A stretch of DNA of 64,000 nt from Panulirus ornatus (GCF_036320965.1 NC_092270.1:16720908-16784907), one strand, 5' to 3'; positions 10,772-25,272 are shown, counted from the stretch's first letter. The notes: a model not told the origin generated them from the sequence alone. A program made the numbers and translations.

Positions 10772-11827
10772 TGTGGACAACTGTTTTTATGTAAACGTCT
10801 TCTTAATAAACATTTGCTTGAGCACATTGGTGTGAAAAATTTTGAATGTGATGAATGTGGGAAACTCTTTGTATGGAAAAGTCGTCTTCTGCAACATTCA
10901 CTTACTCATAGTGGCGTGAAAATGTTTGGATGTGATGAATGTGGGAAAATGTTTTTGAAGAAAAGTGATCTAAAGAGACATTTACTAGTGCATGGCGGTG
11001 TGAAAAACATTGCATGTAATGAGTGTGGGAAGCTTTTTTTGGAGAAAAGGGGTCTTCATCGACACTTGCCTGTGCATCAGGCCATAAAAAAGTTTGAATG
11101 TGGAAGACTGTTTTTGCAGAAAAGTGGTCTTCGACAACATTTGCTTGTGCACACTGGTGTGAAAAAATTTGGATGTAATGACTGTGGGAAACTGTTTTTG
11201 CGGAAAAGTGATATTAAAGAACATTTATTTGTGCATAGTGGTATGAAAGAGTTTGAATGCTCTGAATGTGGGAAACTGTTTGTGCGGAAAGGTGATCTTC
11301 AACTACGTTTTCTTGTGCACGATGGTGTGAAAAAGTTTGGATGTGATGAATGTGGGAAACTGTTTTTACGGAAGAGTGATCTTAAAGACCTTATGTCTGT
11401 GCACGTTGGTATTAAAGAGTTTCAGTGTGGGAAGTTGTTTTTGTGGAAAAATGAGCTTCAGCAACATTTTCTTGGGCACAGGGGTGTGAAAAAATTTGAA
11501 TGCAGTGATTGTGGGAAACTCTTTTTGCAGAAAGGTGGTCTTCAGCGACATTTGTCTATACACACTGGTGTGAAAGAGTTTGGATGTGATATATGTGGGA
11601 AACAGTTTTCACGTAAATGTAATCTAAACCAACATTTGCTGGTGCACAGTGGTGTGAAAAAGTTTGGATGTGATAGATGTGAGAAATATTTTACACGTAA
11701 ACATGATCTTCATCAACACTTCCTCATACACAGTGGTGTGAAAAACTTTAAATGTGATGAATGTGGGAAATTTTTTTTCCAGAAAGGTAATCTTTGGAAA
11801 CATTTACTTTTACACAGTGGTGTGTAA
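10742..11827 (+). CDS. C2H2 zinc-finger array protein A (damaged paralogue)
   Basis: This 361-codon frame is a near-continuous C2H2 array of 13 finger units from about residue 11 to 357. Such arrays usually bind DNA in the nucleus; the target is unknown. Eight fingers keep all ligands. Unit 1 lacks its first cysteine (lost at the insertion junction). Units 5 and 9 have 'FECGRLF' and 'FQCGKLF', missing the CxxC pair. Units 7 and 8 replace the first histidine by R and L. Linkers are HSGVKKF-like rather than TGEKPF. The ATG used (MANSWGKKKR) lies in the hairpin element, in a good context (GAAATGG). Five broken fingers and the insertion suggest pseudogenisation, although the long open frame could still be translated. 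Gene B at 53324 is the intact relative. Confidence 0.75.
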   Translation: MANSWGKKKRCGQLFLCKRLLNKHLLEHIGVKNFECDECGKLFVWKSRLLQHSLTHSGVKMFGCDECGKMFLKKSDLKRHLLVHGGVKNIACNECGKLFLEKRGLHRHLPVHQAIKKFECGRLFLQKSGLRQHLLVHTGVKKFGCNDCGKLFLRKSDIKEHLFVHSGMKEFECSECGKLFVRKGDLQLRFLVHDGVKKFGCDECGKLFLRKSDLKDLMSVHVGIKEFQCGKLFLWKNELQQHFLGHRGVKKFECSDCGKLFLQKGGLQRHLSIHTGVKEFGCDICGKQFSRKCNLNQHLLVHSGVKKFGCDRCEKYFTRKHDLHQHFLIHSGVKNFKCDECGKFFFQKGNLWKHLLLHSGV

Positions 11828-11905
11828 AAGTTTGGATGTGGTCTTTGTGGGAAATTATTTTACTATGAGTATAATCTTGATAAACTTGCTCGTGTGCCCT
11901 GGTGA
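11828..11905 (+). pseudogene. Relic finger after the stop of gene A
   Basis: Directly after the stop (GTG TAA) the same frame reads KFGCGLCGKLFYYEYNLDK, a recognisable decayed finger without its histidines. The usual linker codons would be GTG AAA AAG, so the stop differs from AAA by one base. Gene B ends at the same place with the same GTG TAA and also has finger-like sequence beyond it, so the stop probably predates the duplication. Confidence 0.6.
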
Positions 11906-12129
11906 GAAAATATTTTGTTGGGATGTGATGTGCAATATAGTAGGAGTATTTACATTTTTATATTCATACAAAACACGAAGCTCCTATCTTTCTATATTGG
12001 TTCCTTTTGCTATATGTACTGAATCTTCCCAAAATAAATTGTGCCTAGGCTACTCTCAAAGTAGTGTTATCCCTCAGTCTAGACCCATGCTTCACAACTG
12101 AAATAGCACAGCTATGTCCATAGTGTACC

Positions 12130-12618
12130 ATGATACACACAGCTAATGTGTGGAAGTCGACAACGTTATCTTGGAAAGCAAAAATGGGTATGTTTGAAGG
12201 AATAGTGGTTCCAACAATGATATATGGTTGCGAGGCATGGGCTATAGATAGAGTTATGCGGAGGAGAGTAGATGTGCTGGAAACGAGATGTTTGAGGACA
12301 ATATGTGGTGTGAGGTGGTTTGATCAAGTAAGTAATGAAAGGGTTAGAGAGATGTGTGGTAATAAAAAGAGTGGGGTTGAGAGAGCAGAAGAGGGTGTTT
12401 TGAAATGGTTTGGTCACATGGAGAGAATGACTGAAGAAAGATTGACAAAGAGGATATATGTGTCAGAGGTGGAGGGAATGAGGAGAAGTGGGAGACCAAA
12501 TTGGAAGTGGAAAGATGGAGTGAAAAAGATTCTGAGTGCTCGGGGCCTGAACATGCAGGAGGGTGAAAGGCGTGCAAGGAGTAGAGTGAATTGGAGCGAT
12601 GTGGTATACCATGGTTGA
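12130..12618 (+). pseudogene. LINE-A C-terminal domain fragment
   Basis: About 160 codons cover the post-RT region only: [15 protein letters not shown], the 'RRVDVLETRCLRTICGVRWF' helix-rich part, 'VLKWFGHMERMTEERLTKR' and 'GRPNWKWKDG'. In LINEs of this type this domain follows the RT fingers/palm. Its role here is not established. There is no RT or endonuclease, so it is a dead fragment despite the open frame. Confidence 0.8.
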
Positions 12619-12945
12619 CGTGCTGTCAATGGATTGAGCCAGGGCATGTGAAGCGTCTGGGGTAAACCATGGAAAGTTCAGTGGGGCCTGGATGAGGAAA
12701 GGGTGCTGTGGTTTTGGTGCATTATACATGACAGCTAGAACCTGAGTGTGAACGAATGTGGCCTTTGTTGTCTTTTCCTAGCGCTACCTCGCGCACATGC
12801 GGAGGGAGGAGGCTTCTATTTCATGTGTGGCGGGGTGGCGACGGGAATGAATAAGGGCAGACAGTATGAATTATGCACATTCTTTCTTCTGTTTCCCTGC
12901 TTTACCTTGCTAACGCGGGAGACAGCGACAAAGTATAAATAAGAT
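12135..12945 (+). mobile_element. LINE-A, 5'-truncated, long 3' UTR
   Basis: This copy begins in the C-terminal coding region (GTGTGGAAGTCGACAACG) and runs through the 3' UTR to CTTGCTAACGCGGGAGACAGCGAC and an AAATAAG tail. It contains an open C-terminal frame ending at 12618 (..NWSDVVYHG). The 3' UTR is internally shortened. No target-site duplication was detected. Confidence 0.85.
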
Positions 12946-13151
12946 GAATATGTTTTACATCTATAGTTTGTACTAACTAAGCATGTACTGTAATTGAGAG
13001 AGAACAAAGCAGTAATCAACAGCAAGTATTCAATCACTTGTATCCAACATTAATTTCAACTCTCATATCATTTCTCCTTGATTGCAGAAAGTCAAGAATT
13101 TAAGAAATATCTTGTAAACCATGTGAATTTTGAAGGCAATACCATTGTATT

Positions 13152-14786
13152 CAGAAGTGGTAGAGGATGTGTGGATCAGGTGTTTGAAGAATGTATGTGA
13201 GAAATACTTAGAAAAGCAATTGGATTTGTATGTAGCTCTTATGGATCTGGAGAAGGCATATGATAAGAGTTGATAGAGATGCTCTGTGGAAGGTACTAAG
13301 AATATATGGCGTGGGAGGCAAGTTGTTAGAAGCAGTGAAAAGTTTTTATCGAGGATGTAAGGCATGTGTACGTGTAGGAAGAGAGGAAAGTGATTGGTTC
13401 TCAGTGAATGTAGGTTTGCGGCAGGGATGTGTGATGTCTCCATGGTTGTTTAATTTGTTTATGGATGGGGTTGTTAGGGAGGTGAATGCAAGAGTTTTGG
13501 AAAGAGGGGCAAGTATGCAGTCTGTTGTGGATGAGAGAGCTGGGGAAGTGAGCCAGTTGTTCGCTGATGATACAGCGCTGGTGGCTGATTCATGTGAGAA
13601 ACTGCAGAAGCAGGTGACTGAGTTTGGTAAAGTGTGTGAAAGAAGAAATTTAAGAGTAAATGTGAATAAGAGCAAGGTTATTAGGTACAGTAGGGTTGAG
13701 GGTCAAGTCAATTGGGAGGTAAGTTTGAATGGAGAAAAACTGGAGGAAGTAAAGTGTTTTAGATATGTGGGAGTGGATCTGGCAGCGGTTGGAACCATGG
13801 AAGCGGAAGTGAATCATAGGGTGGGGGAGGGGGCGAAAATCCTGGGAGCCTTGAAGAATGTTTGGAAGTCGAGAACATTATCTCGGAAAGCAAAAATGGG
13901 TATGTTTGAAGGAATAGTGGTTCCAACAATGTTGTATGGTTGCGAGGCATGGGTTATGGATAGAGTTGTGCGCAGGAGGGTGGATGTGTTGGAAATGAGA
14001 TGTTTGAGGACAATATGTGGTGTGAGGTGGTTTGATCGAGTAAGTAATGTAAGGGTAAGAGAGATGTGTGGAAATAAAAAGAGCGTGGTTGAGAGAGTAG
14101 AAGAGGGTGTTTTGAAATGGTTTGGGCACCTGGAGAGAATGAGTGAGGAAAGATTGACCAAGAGGATATATGTGTCGGAGGTGGAGGGAACGAGGAGAAG
14201 TGGGAGACCAAATTGGAGGTGGAAAGATGGAGTGAAAAAGATTTTGAGTGATCGGGGCCTGAACATGCAGGAGGGTGAAAGGCGGGCAAGGAATAGAGTG
14301 AATTGGATCGATGTGGTATACCGGGGTCGACGTGCTGTCAATGGATTGAATCAGGGCATGTGAAGCGTCTGGGGTAAACCATGGAAAGTTGTGTGGGGCC
14401 TGGATGTGGAAAGGGAGCTGTGGTTTCGGTGCATTATTACATGACAGCTAGAGACTGAGTGTGAACGAATGTGGCCTTTGTTGTCTTTTCCTAGCGCTAC
14501 CTCGCACACATGAGGGGGGAGGGGGATGTTATTCCATGTGTGGCGAGGTGGCGATGGGAATAAATAAAGGCAGACAGTATGAATTATGTACATGTGTACA
14601 TATGTATATGTCTGTGTGTGTATATATATGTGTACATTGAGATGTATAGGTATGTATATTTGTGTGTGTGGACGTGTATATACATGTGTATGGGGGTGGG
14701 TTGGGCCATTTCTTTCGTCTGTTTCCTTGCGCTACCTCGCAAACGCGGGAGACAGCGACAAAGCAAAATGAAAATAAAAAATAATA
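13152..14786 (+). mobile_element. LINE-A, 5'-truncated, with perfect 14-bp target-site duplication
   Basis: AATACCATTGTATT occurs at 13138-13151 and again at 14787-14800, exactly flanking LINE-A sequence. The copy starts within the RT (TCAGAAGTGGTAGAGG) and ends with GGGAGACAGCGACAAAGC and an A-rich tail. This shows target-primed insertion with 5' truncation and defines the 3' terminus of the family. Confidence 0.95.
13260..14363 (+). pseudogene. LINE-A RT (C-terminal two-thirds) and C-terminal domain
   Basis: A 367-codon open frame starts just after motif A (the 5' part of the copy, 13152-13260, is shifted by small indels: 'GVCGSGV' reads out of frame). It contains motif B 'GLRQGCVMSPWLF', motif C as 'QLFADDTALVA' (one leucine fewer than other copies), the template-primer region 'CERRNLRVNVNKSKVIRYS' and the WFGHLERM/GRPNWRWKDG C-terminal domain. 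The endonuclease and the RT N-terminus are missing, so it cannot be autonomous. It belongs to the long-3'UTR type (KKILSDRGLN). Confidence 0.85.
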
Positions 14787-14800
14787 AATACCATTGTATT

Positions 14801-15580
14801 ACTGTGATTTATGCTATGAAATAAAAAAGTTTGAAAAGCACCATCATGGACCAATGGTCCACAACTATTCTTTAAGCAGTGCCATCTTTAAGGTTCCTAA
14901 ACTTTCTCATGGACCCATTCTTTTGTACATAGAAATGTAAACCTATGATAAATATACTGTATAGATATATTTTTTCATGCTTATTCACTGTGTCTTTCAA
15001 TAGCATTGTACCTCCAGGAACAGACAAAAAAATTGCCATATTCATGTAAATACACCTGAACCAAAGCCCCTCTCCACAACAAGACCACCCAAACACTTTT
15101 GCAGTTTACCACAACTGCTTCACATGCCTAGTGCACTGGAGTTCACCAGTTATGGAAACTCTTTTGCTGTAATCACTCCTTTGAGGGAGTTCCTGAAAGG
15201 GATGGGTATCAGAGATAGATATATAGATAGATGGCTCCATGTGCCTTAGTTCAGCCCATTTATATCAAAGTTACCCCTTGTATGCCACATTTCTTCAGTT
15301 TGCTCTGTCCCTTGCAAACCTCACACCCTCCATGTTCAGGTCCCAAACACTCAAAGGGGTGTATTTTAATAACTTGCAAGTCTGGCAGTTGAGCATCGGC
15401 ACATGTGCAACTCATTTAAGGTTATTATAAATCTTTACTCTAAAAACTTTGGTGCATCATTCTTGGCAATCCCCAGAATAGACACTGGAGTATCATGATA
15501 GGCACTAAGCAGGATTAGCATTACTAGATTGAGTGCAATTGCAGTTGAGATTGGCATAAAAATTTGACATTTTACTTATT
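14801..15580. other. No gene recognised
   Basis: This is a unique-looking AT-rich interval between LINE-A copies. It contains a short fragment around 15237-15345 that weakly resembles minus-strand LINE-A C-terminal/3' UTR sequence (CACATTTCTTCAGTTTGCTCTGTCCCTTGC). Nothing else was recognised. Confidence 0.4.
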
Positions 15581-15582
15581 AT

Positions 15583-15965
15583 GAGAGGCGTGCAAGGAAT
15601 AGAGTGAACTGGAACAATTTGGTATACCAGGGTTGACATGCTGTCAATGGACTGAACCAGGGCATGTGAAATGTCTGGGGTAAACCATGGAAAGGTCTGT
15701 GGGACTTGGGTATTGATAGGGAACTGTGGTTTCAGTGCATTATATATGTCGGCTACAGACTGAGTGAATGAATGTGGACTTTTTTGTCTGTTTTACTGGC
15801 ACTACCTCACTGAAGCTGGGAGTAGCGATGCTGTTTTCCATGGGGTGTGGCAGCACCAGGAATGGATGAAGGCAAGCAAGTATGGGTATGTACATGTGTA
15901 TATATGTATATGTTTATGTATGTATATGTATATATACATTGAAATGTATGTATATATATATATTT
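15583..15965 (+). mobile_element. LINE-A 3' fragment
   Basis: The fragment runs from the last codons (GAGAGGCGTGCAAGGAATAG) through a diverged 3' UTR to the (TA/GT)-rich tract near 15950. The terminal tail is missing because a minus-strand copy follows immediately, probably inserted in the microsatellite. Confidence 0.75.
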
Positions 15966-15967
15966 TT

Positions 15968-19977
<4,010 letters not shown>

Positions 19978-20000
19978 AAAAAAAAAAAAAAAAAAAAAAA

Positions 20001-20240
20001 GGATAGGATAGGATAGGGGAGAAAGAATACTTCCCACGTATTCCCTGCGTGTCGTAGAAGGCGACTAAAAGGGGAGGGAGCGGGGGGCTGGAAATCCTCC
20101 CCTCTCATTATTTTTTTTTAATTTTCCAAAAGAAGGAACAGAGAAGGGGGCCAGGTGAGGATATTCCCTCAAAGGCCCAGTTCTCTGTTCTTAACGCTAC
20201 CTCGCTAACGCGGGAAATGGCGAATAGTTTGAAAGAAAAA

Positions 20241-20242
<2 letters not shown>
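20001..20242 (+). mobile_element. Hairpin element, most complete copy
   Basis: Three parts are visible. The head at 20001-20107 (GGATAGGGGAGAAAGAATAC..GTAGAAGGCGACTAAAAGGGG..CCTCCCCTCTC) matches the LINE-A 5' UTR in sense. A T-rich joint and the middle at 20108-20195 carry GAACAGAGAA / TTCTCTGTTC, GGGCC / GGCCC and TGAGG / CCTCA. The tail at 20196-20242 (GCTACCTCGC, AACGCGGGA, AATGGCGAATAG) shares its core with the LINE-A 3' end. The copy at 42051 repeats the head-to-middle junction, so the head belongs to the element. It encodes nothing. Confidence 0.8.
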
Positions 20243-20310
<68 letters not shown>

Positions 20311-21251
20311 ATTGGTTCTCAGTGAATGTAGGTTTGCGGCAGGGGTGTGTGATGTCTCCATGGTTGTTTAATTTGTTTATGGATGGGGTTGTTAGGGAGG
20401 TAAATGCAAGAGTCCTGGAAAGAGGGGCAAGTATGAAGTCTGTTGGGGATGAGAGAGCTTGGGAAGTGAGTCAGTTGTTGTTCGCTGATGATACAGCGCT
20501 GGTGGCTGATTCATGTGAGAAACTGCAGAAGCTGGTGACTGAGTTTGGTAAAGTGTGTGGAAGAAGAAAGTTAAGAGTAAATGTGAATAAGAGCAAGGTT
20601 ATTAGGTACAGTAGGGGTGAGGGTCAAGTCAATTGGGAGGTGAGTTTGAATGGAGAAAAACTGGAGGAAGTGAAGTGTTTTAGATATCTGGGAGTGGATC
20701 TGTCAGCGGATGGAACCATGGAAGCGGAAGTGGATCATAGGGTGGGGGAGGGGGCGAAAATTTTGGGAGCCTTGAAAAATGTGTGGAAGTCGAGAACATT
20801 ATCTCGGAAAGCAAAAATGGGTATGTTTGAAGGAATAGTGGTACCAACAATGTTGTATGGTTGCGAGGCGTGGGCTATGGATAGAAATGTGCGCAGGAGG
20901 ATGGATGTGCTGGAAATGAGATGTTTGAGGAAAATGTGTGGTGTGAGGTGGTTTGATCGAGTAAGTAACGTAAGGGTAAGAGAGATGTGTGGAAATAAAA
21001 AGAGCGTGGTTGAGAGAGCAGAAGAGGGTGTTTTGAAATGGTTTGGGCACATGGAGAGAATGAGTGAGGAAAGATTGACCAAGAGGATATATGTGTCGGA
21101 GGTGGAGGGAACGAGGAGAAGAGGGAGACCAAATTGGAGGTGGAAAGATGGAGTGAAAAAGATTTTGTGTGATCGGGGCCTGAACATGCAGGAGGGTGAA
21201 AGGAGGGCAAGGAATAGAGTGAATTGGAGCGATGTGGTATACAGGGGTTGA
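20217..21251 (+). CDS. Chimeric frame: hairpin-element ATG, (AT)n, LINE-A RT
   Basis: The 344-codon open frame starts at the ATG inside the hairpin-element tail (MANSLKEKR), passes through about 22 alternating Tyr-Ile codons from the (AT)n, and continues in frame into the RT from 'DWFSVNVGLRQGCVMSPWLF' through motif C 'LLFADDTALVA' to the C-terminal domain (KKILCDRGLN, NWSDVVYRG). RT motif A and the endonuclease are absent, so enzymatic activity is not expected. It shows that the element's ATG can be placed upstream of unrelated frames. Expression is unknown. Confidence 0.6.
20243..20308. repeat. (AT)n microsatellite
   Basis: This AT tract between the hairpin element and a LINE-A copy is translated as alternating Tyr-Ile in the chimeric frame described next. 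Confidence 0.95.
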
Positions 21252-21445
21252 CGTGCTGTCAGTGGATTGAATCAAGGCATGTGAAGCGTCTGGGGTAAAC
21301 CATGGAAAGCTGTGTAGGTATGTATATTTGCGTGTGTGGACGTGTGTATGTACATGTGTATGGGGGGGGGGGTTGGGCCATTTCTTTCGTCTGTTTCCTT
21401 GCGCTACCTCGCAAACGCGGGAGACAGCGACAAAGTATAAAAAAA

Positions 21446-21450
<5 letters not shown>
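20309..21450 (+). mobile_element. LINE-A, 5'-truncated, short-3'UTR subfamily
   Basis: The copy begins at the motif-B region of the RT (GATTGGTTCTCAGTGAATG) and ends with the shortened 3' UTR, CAAACGCGGGAGACAGCGAC and poly(A) from 21439. It is followed head-on by the tail of a minus-strand copy, with (AT)n between the two tails. Confidence 0.9.
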
Positions 21451-21477
<27 letters not shown>

Positions 21478-21479
<2 letters not shown>

Positions 21480-23519
21480 TATATTTTGCTTTGTCGCTGT
21501 CTCCCGCGTTTGCGAGGTAGCGCAAGGAAACAGACGAAAGAAATGGCCCAACCCACCCCCATACACATGTATATACATACGTCCACACACGCAAATATAC
21601 ATACCTACACAGCTTTCCATGGTTTACCCCAGACGCTTCACATGCCCTGATTCATTCCACTGACAGCACGTCAACCCCGGTATACCACATCGATCCAAAT
21701 CACTCTATTCCTTGCCCTCCTTTCACCCTCCTGCATGTTCAGGCCCCGATCACACAAAATCTTTTTCACTCCATCTTTCCACCTCCAATTTGGTCTCCCA
21801 CTTCTCTTCGTTCCCTCCACCTCCGACACATATATCCTCTTGGTCAATCTTTCCTCACTCATTCTCTCCATGTGCCCAAACCATTTCAAAACACCCTCTT
21901 CTGCTCTCTCAACCACGCTCTTTTTATTTCCACACATCTCTCTTACCCTTATGTTACTTACTCGATCAAACCACCTCACACCGCACATTGTCCTCAAACA
22001 TCTCATTTCCAGCACATCCACCCTCCTGCGCACAACTCTATCCATAGCCCACGCCTCGCAACCATACAAACATACCCATTTTTGCTTTCCGAGATAATGT
22101 TCTCGACTTCCAAACATTCTTCAAGACTCCCAGGATTTTCGCCCCCTCCCCCACCCTATGATCCACTTCCGCTTCCATGGTTCCATCCGCTGCCAGATCC
22201 ACTCCCACATATCTAAAACACTTTACTTCCTCCAGTTTTTCTCCATTCAAACTTACCTCTCAATTGACTTGACCCTCAACCCTACTGTACCTAATAACCT
22301 TGCTCTTATTCACATTTACTCTTAACTTTCTTCTTTCACACACTTTACCAAACTCAGTCACCAGCTTCTGCAGTTTCTCACATGAATCAGCCACCAGCGC
22401 TGTATCATCAGCAAACAACAACTGACTCACTTCCCAAGCTCTCTCATCCACAACAGACTTCATACTTGCCCCTCTTTCCAAAACTCTTGCATTCACCTCC
22501 CTAACAACCCCATCCATAAACAAATCAAACAACCATGGAGACATCACACACCCCTGCCGCAAACCTACATTCACTGAGAACCAATCACTTTCCTCTCTTC
22601 CTACACGTACACATGCCTTACATCCTCGATAAAAACTTTTCACTGCTTCTAACAACTTGCCTCCCACACCATATATTCTTAATACCTTCCACAGAGCATC
22701 TCTATCAACTCTATCATATGCCCTCTCCAGATCCATAAATGCTACATACAAATCCATTTGCTTTTCTAAGTATTTCTCACATACAGTCTTCAAAGCAAAC
22801 ACCTGATCCACACATCCTCTACCACTTCTGAAACCACACTGCTCTTCCCCAATCTGATGCTCTGTACATGCCTTCACCCTCTCAATCAATACCCTCCCAT
22901 ATAATTTACCAGGAATACTCAACAAACTTATACCTCTGAAATTTGAGCACTCACTCTTATCCCCTTTGCCTTTGTACAATGGCACTATGCACGCATTCCG
23001 CCAATCTTCAGGCACCTCACCATGAGTCATACATACATTAAATAACCTTACTAACCAGTCAATAATACAGTCACCCCCTTTTTTAATAAATTCCACTGCA
23101 ATACCATCCAAACCTGCTGCCTTGCCGGCTTTCATCTTCTGCAAAGCTTTTACTACCTCTTCGCTGTTTACCAAATCATTTTCCCTAACCCTCTCACTTT
23201 GCACACCACCTCGACCAAAACACCCTATATCTGCCACTCTATCATCAAACACATTCAACAAACTTTCAAAATACTCACTCCATCTCTTTCTCACATCACC
23301 ACTACTTGTTATCACCTCCCCATTTACGCCCTTCACTGAAGTTCCCATTTTTTCCCTTGTCTTACGCACTTTATTTACCTCCTTCCAGAACATCTTTTTA
23401 TTCTCCCTAAAATTTAATGATACTCTCTCACCCCAACTCTCATTTGCCCTCTTTTTCACCTCTTGCACCTTTCTCTTGACCTCCTGTCTCTTTCTTTTAT
23501 ACATCTCCCACTTAATTGC
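21478..23519 (-). mobile_element. LINE-A, 5'-truncated in linker
   Basis: The 3' tail is at 21480-21545 (minus strand), with the short-type 3' UTR, C-terminal domain, RT, and linker up to about 23519, where the tail of another minus-strand copy begins. A deletion near 22067 removes the segment encoding the GIVVPTML region and a single frame change follows. Confidence 0.9.
22260..23504 (-). pseudogene. LINE-A RT, N-terminal portion
   Basis: The 414-codon open frame holds the basic linker (KRKRQEVKRKVQEVKKRANE), the RT N-terminal motifs (GKAAGLDGIAVEFI, 'VPLYKGKGDKSECSNFRGIS'), motif A 'FMDLERAYDRVD', motif B 'GLRQGCVMSPWLF' and motif C 'LLFADDTALVA', ending after the 'KSKVIRYSRVEGQVN' segment. 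A stop interrupts the link to the C-terminal domain, which is found in frames at 22038-22250 and 21671-22117. The catalytic aspartates are intact, but the frame is broken and the endonuclease is missing. Confidence 0.85.
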
Positions 23520-25020
23520 ATTTATTTATTTATTTATTTATTTGCTTTGTCGCTGTCTCCTGCGTTAGCGAGGTAGTGCAAGGAAACAGACGAAAGAATG
23601 GCCCAACCCACCCACATACACATGTATATACATACACATCCACACACGCAAATATACATACCTATACATCTCAATGTAGACATATATATACACACTCAGA
23701 CATATACATATATACACATGCACATAATTCATACTGTCTGCCTTTATTTATTCCCATCGCCACCTCGCCACACAAGGAATAACAACCCCCTCCCCCCTCA
23801 TGTGTGCGAGGTAGCGCTAGGAAAAGACAACAAAGGCCCCATTCGTTCACACTCAGTCTCTAGCTGTCATGTAATAATGCACTGAAACCACAGCTCCCTT
23901 TCCACATCCAGGCCCCACAGAACTTTCCATGGTTTACCCCAGACGCTTCACATGCCCTGGTTCAATCCATTGACAGCACATCGACCCCGGTATACCACAT
24001 CGTTCCAATTCACTCTGTTCCTTGCACGCCTTTCACCCTCCTGCATGTTCAGGCCCCGATCACTCAAGATCTTTTTCACTCCATCTTTCCACCTCCAGTT
24101 TGGTCTCCCACTTCTCCTCGTTCCCTCCACCTCTGACACATATGTCCTCTTGGTCAATCTTTCCTCACTCATTCTCTCCATGTGACCAAACTATTTCAAA
24201 ACACCCTCTTCTGCTCTCTCAACCACACTCTTTTTGTTTCCACACATCTCTCTTACCTGTACATTACTTACTCGATCAAACCACCTCACACCACATATTG
24301 TCCTCAAACATCTCATTTCCAGCACATCCACCCTCCTGCCTACAACTCTATCCATAGCCCACGCCTCACAACCATACAACATTGTTGGAACCACTATTCC
24401 TTCAAACATACCCATTTTTGCTTTCCAAGATAATGTTCTCGACTTCCAAATATTCTTCAAGGCTCCCATAATTTTCGCCTCCTCCCCCGCCCTATGATTC
24501 ACTTCCGCTTCCATGGTTCCATCTGCTGTCAGATCCACTCCCAGATATCTAAAACACTTTACTTCCTCCAGTTTTTCTCCATTCAAACTTACCTCCCAAT
24601 TGACTTGACCCTCAACCCTACTGTACCTAATAACCTTTCTCATATTCACATTTACTCTTAACTTTCTTCTTTCACACACTTTACCAAACTCAGTCACCAG
24701 CTTCTGCAGTATCTCACATGAATCAGCCACCAGCGCTGTATCATCAGCGAACAACAACTGACTCACTTCCCAAGCTCTCTCATCCACAACAGACTGCATA
24801 CTTGCCCCTCTTTCCAAAACTCTTGCATTCACCTCTCTAACAACCGCATCCATAAACAAATTAAACAACCATAGAGACATCACGCACCCCTGCCACAAAC
24901 CGACATTCACTGGGAACCAGTCACTATCCTCTCTTCCTACTCGTACACATGCCTTACATCCTCGATAAAAACTTTTCACTGCTTCTAGCAACTTACCTCC
25001 CACACCATATACTCTTAATT
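23520..25020 (-). mobile_element. LINE-A truncated copy, (TTTA)n tail
   Basis: The tail (TTTA repeats, then GCTTTGTCGCTGTCTCCTGC on the plus strand), long 3' UTR, C-terminal domain and RT are present up to the codons for 'RVYGVGGKLLEAV' at about 25020. Frames at 24191-25003 and 23948-24181 are separated by one stop. It shares its 5' truncation point with the next two units but has a different 3' tail and no (CA)n. Confidence 0.85.
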
Positions 25021-25272
25021 CCTTATTATTTTTTCATCATGCTTAATCACCATCTCCCATGTTAGCGAGGTAGTGCAATGAAACACGAAAGAATGGCCCA
25101 ACCCATCCACACACATATGTATATACATAAACGTTCACACACACACATATACATAACTATACATTTCAAAGTATACATACATACTAACACAGACATATAC
25201 ATATATACACATGTCCCTATTCATACTTGCTGCCTTCATCCATTTTCGTTGCCACCCCGCCACACATGAAAT

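Noticed and set aside
10985..11224. Minus-strand ORFs across the zinc-finger arrays (also 53676-54485)
   Set aside because: They are shadow frames caused by the repetitive finger coding; the plus-strand fingers have clear C2H2 ligands.
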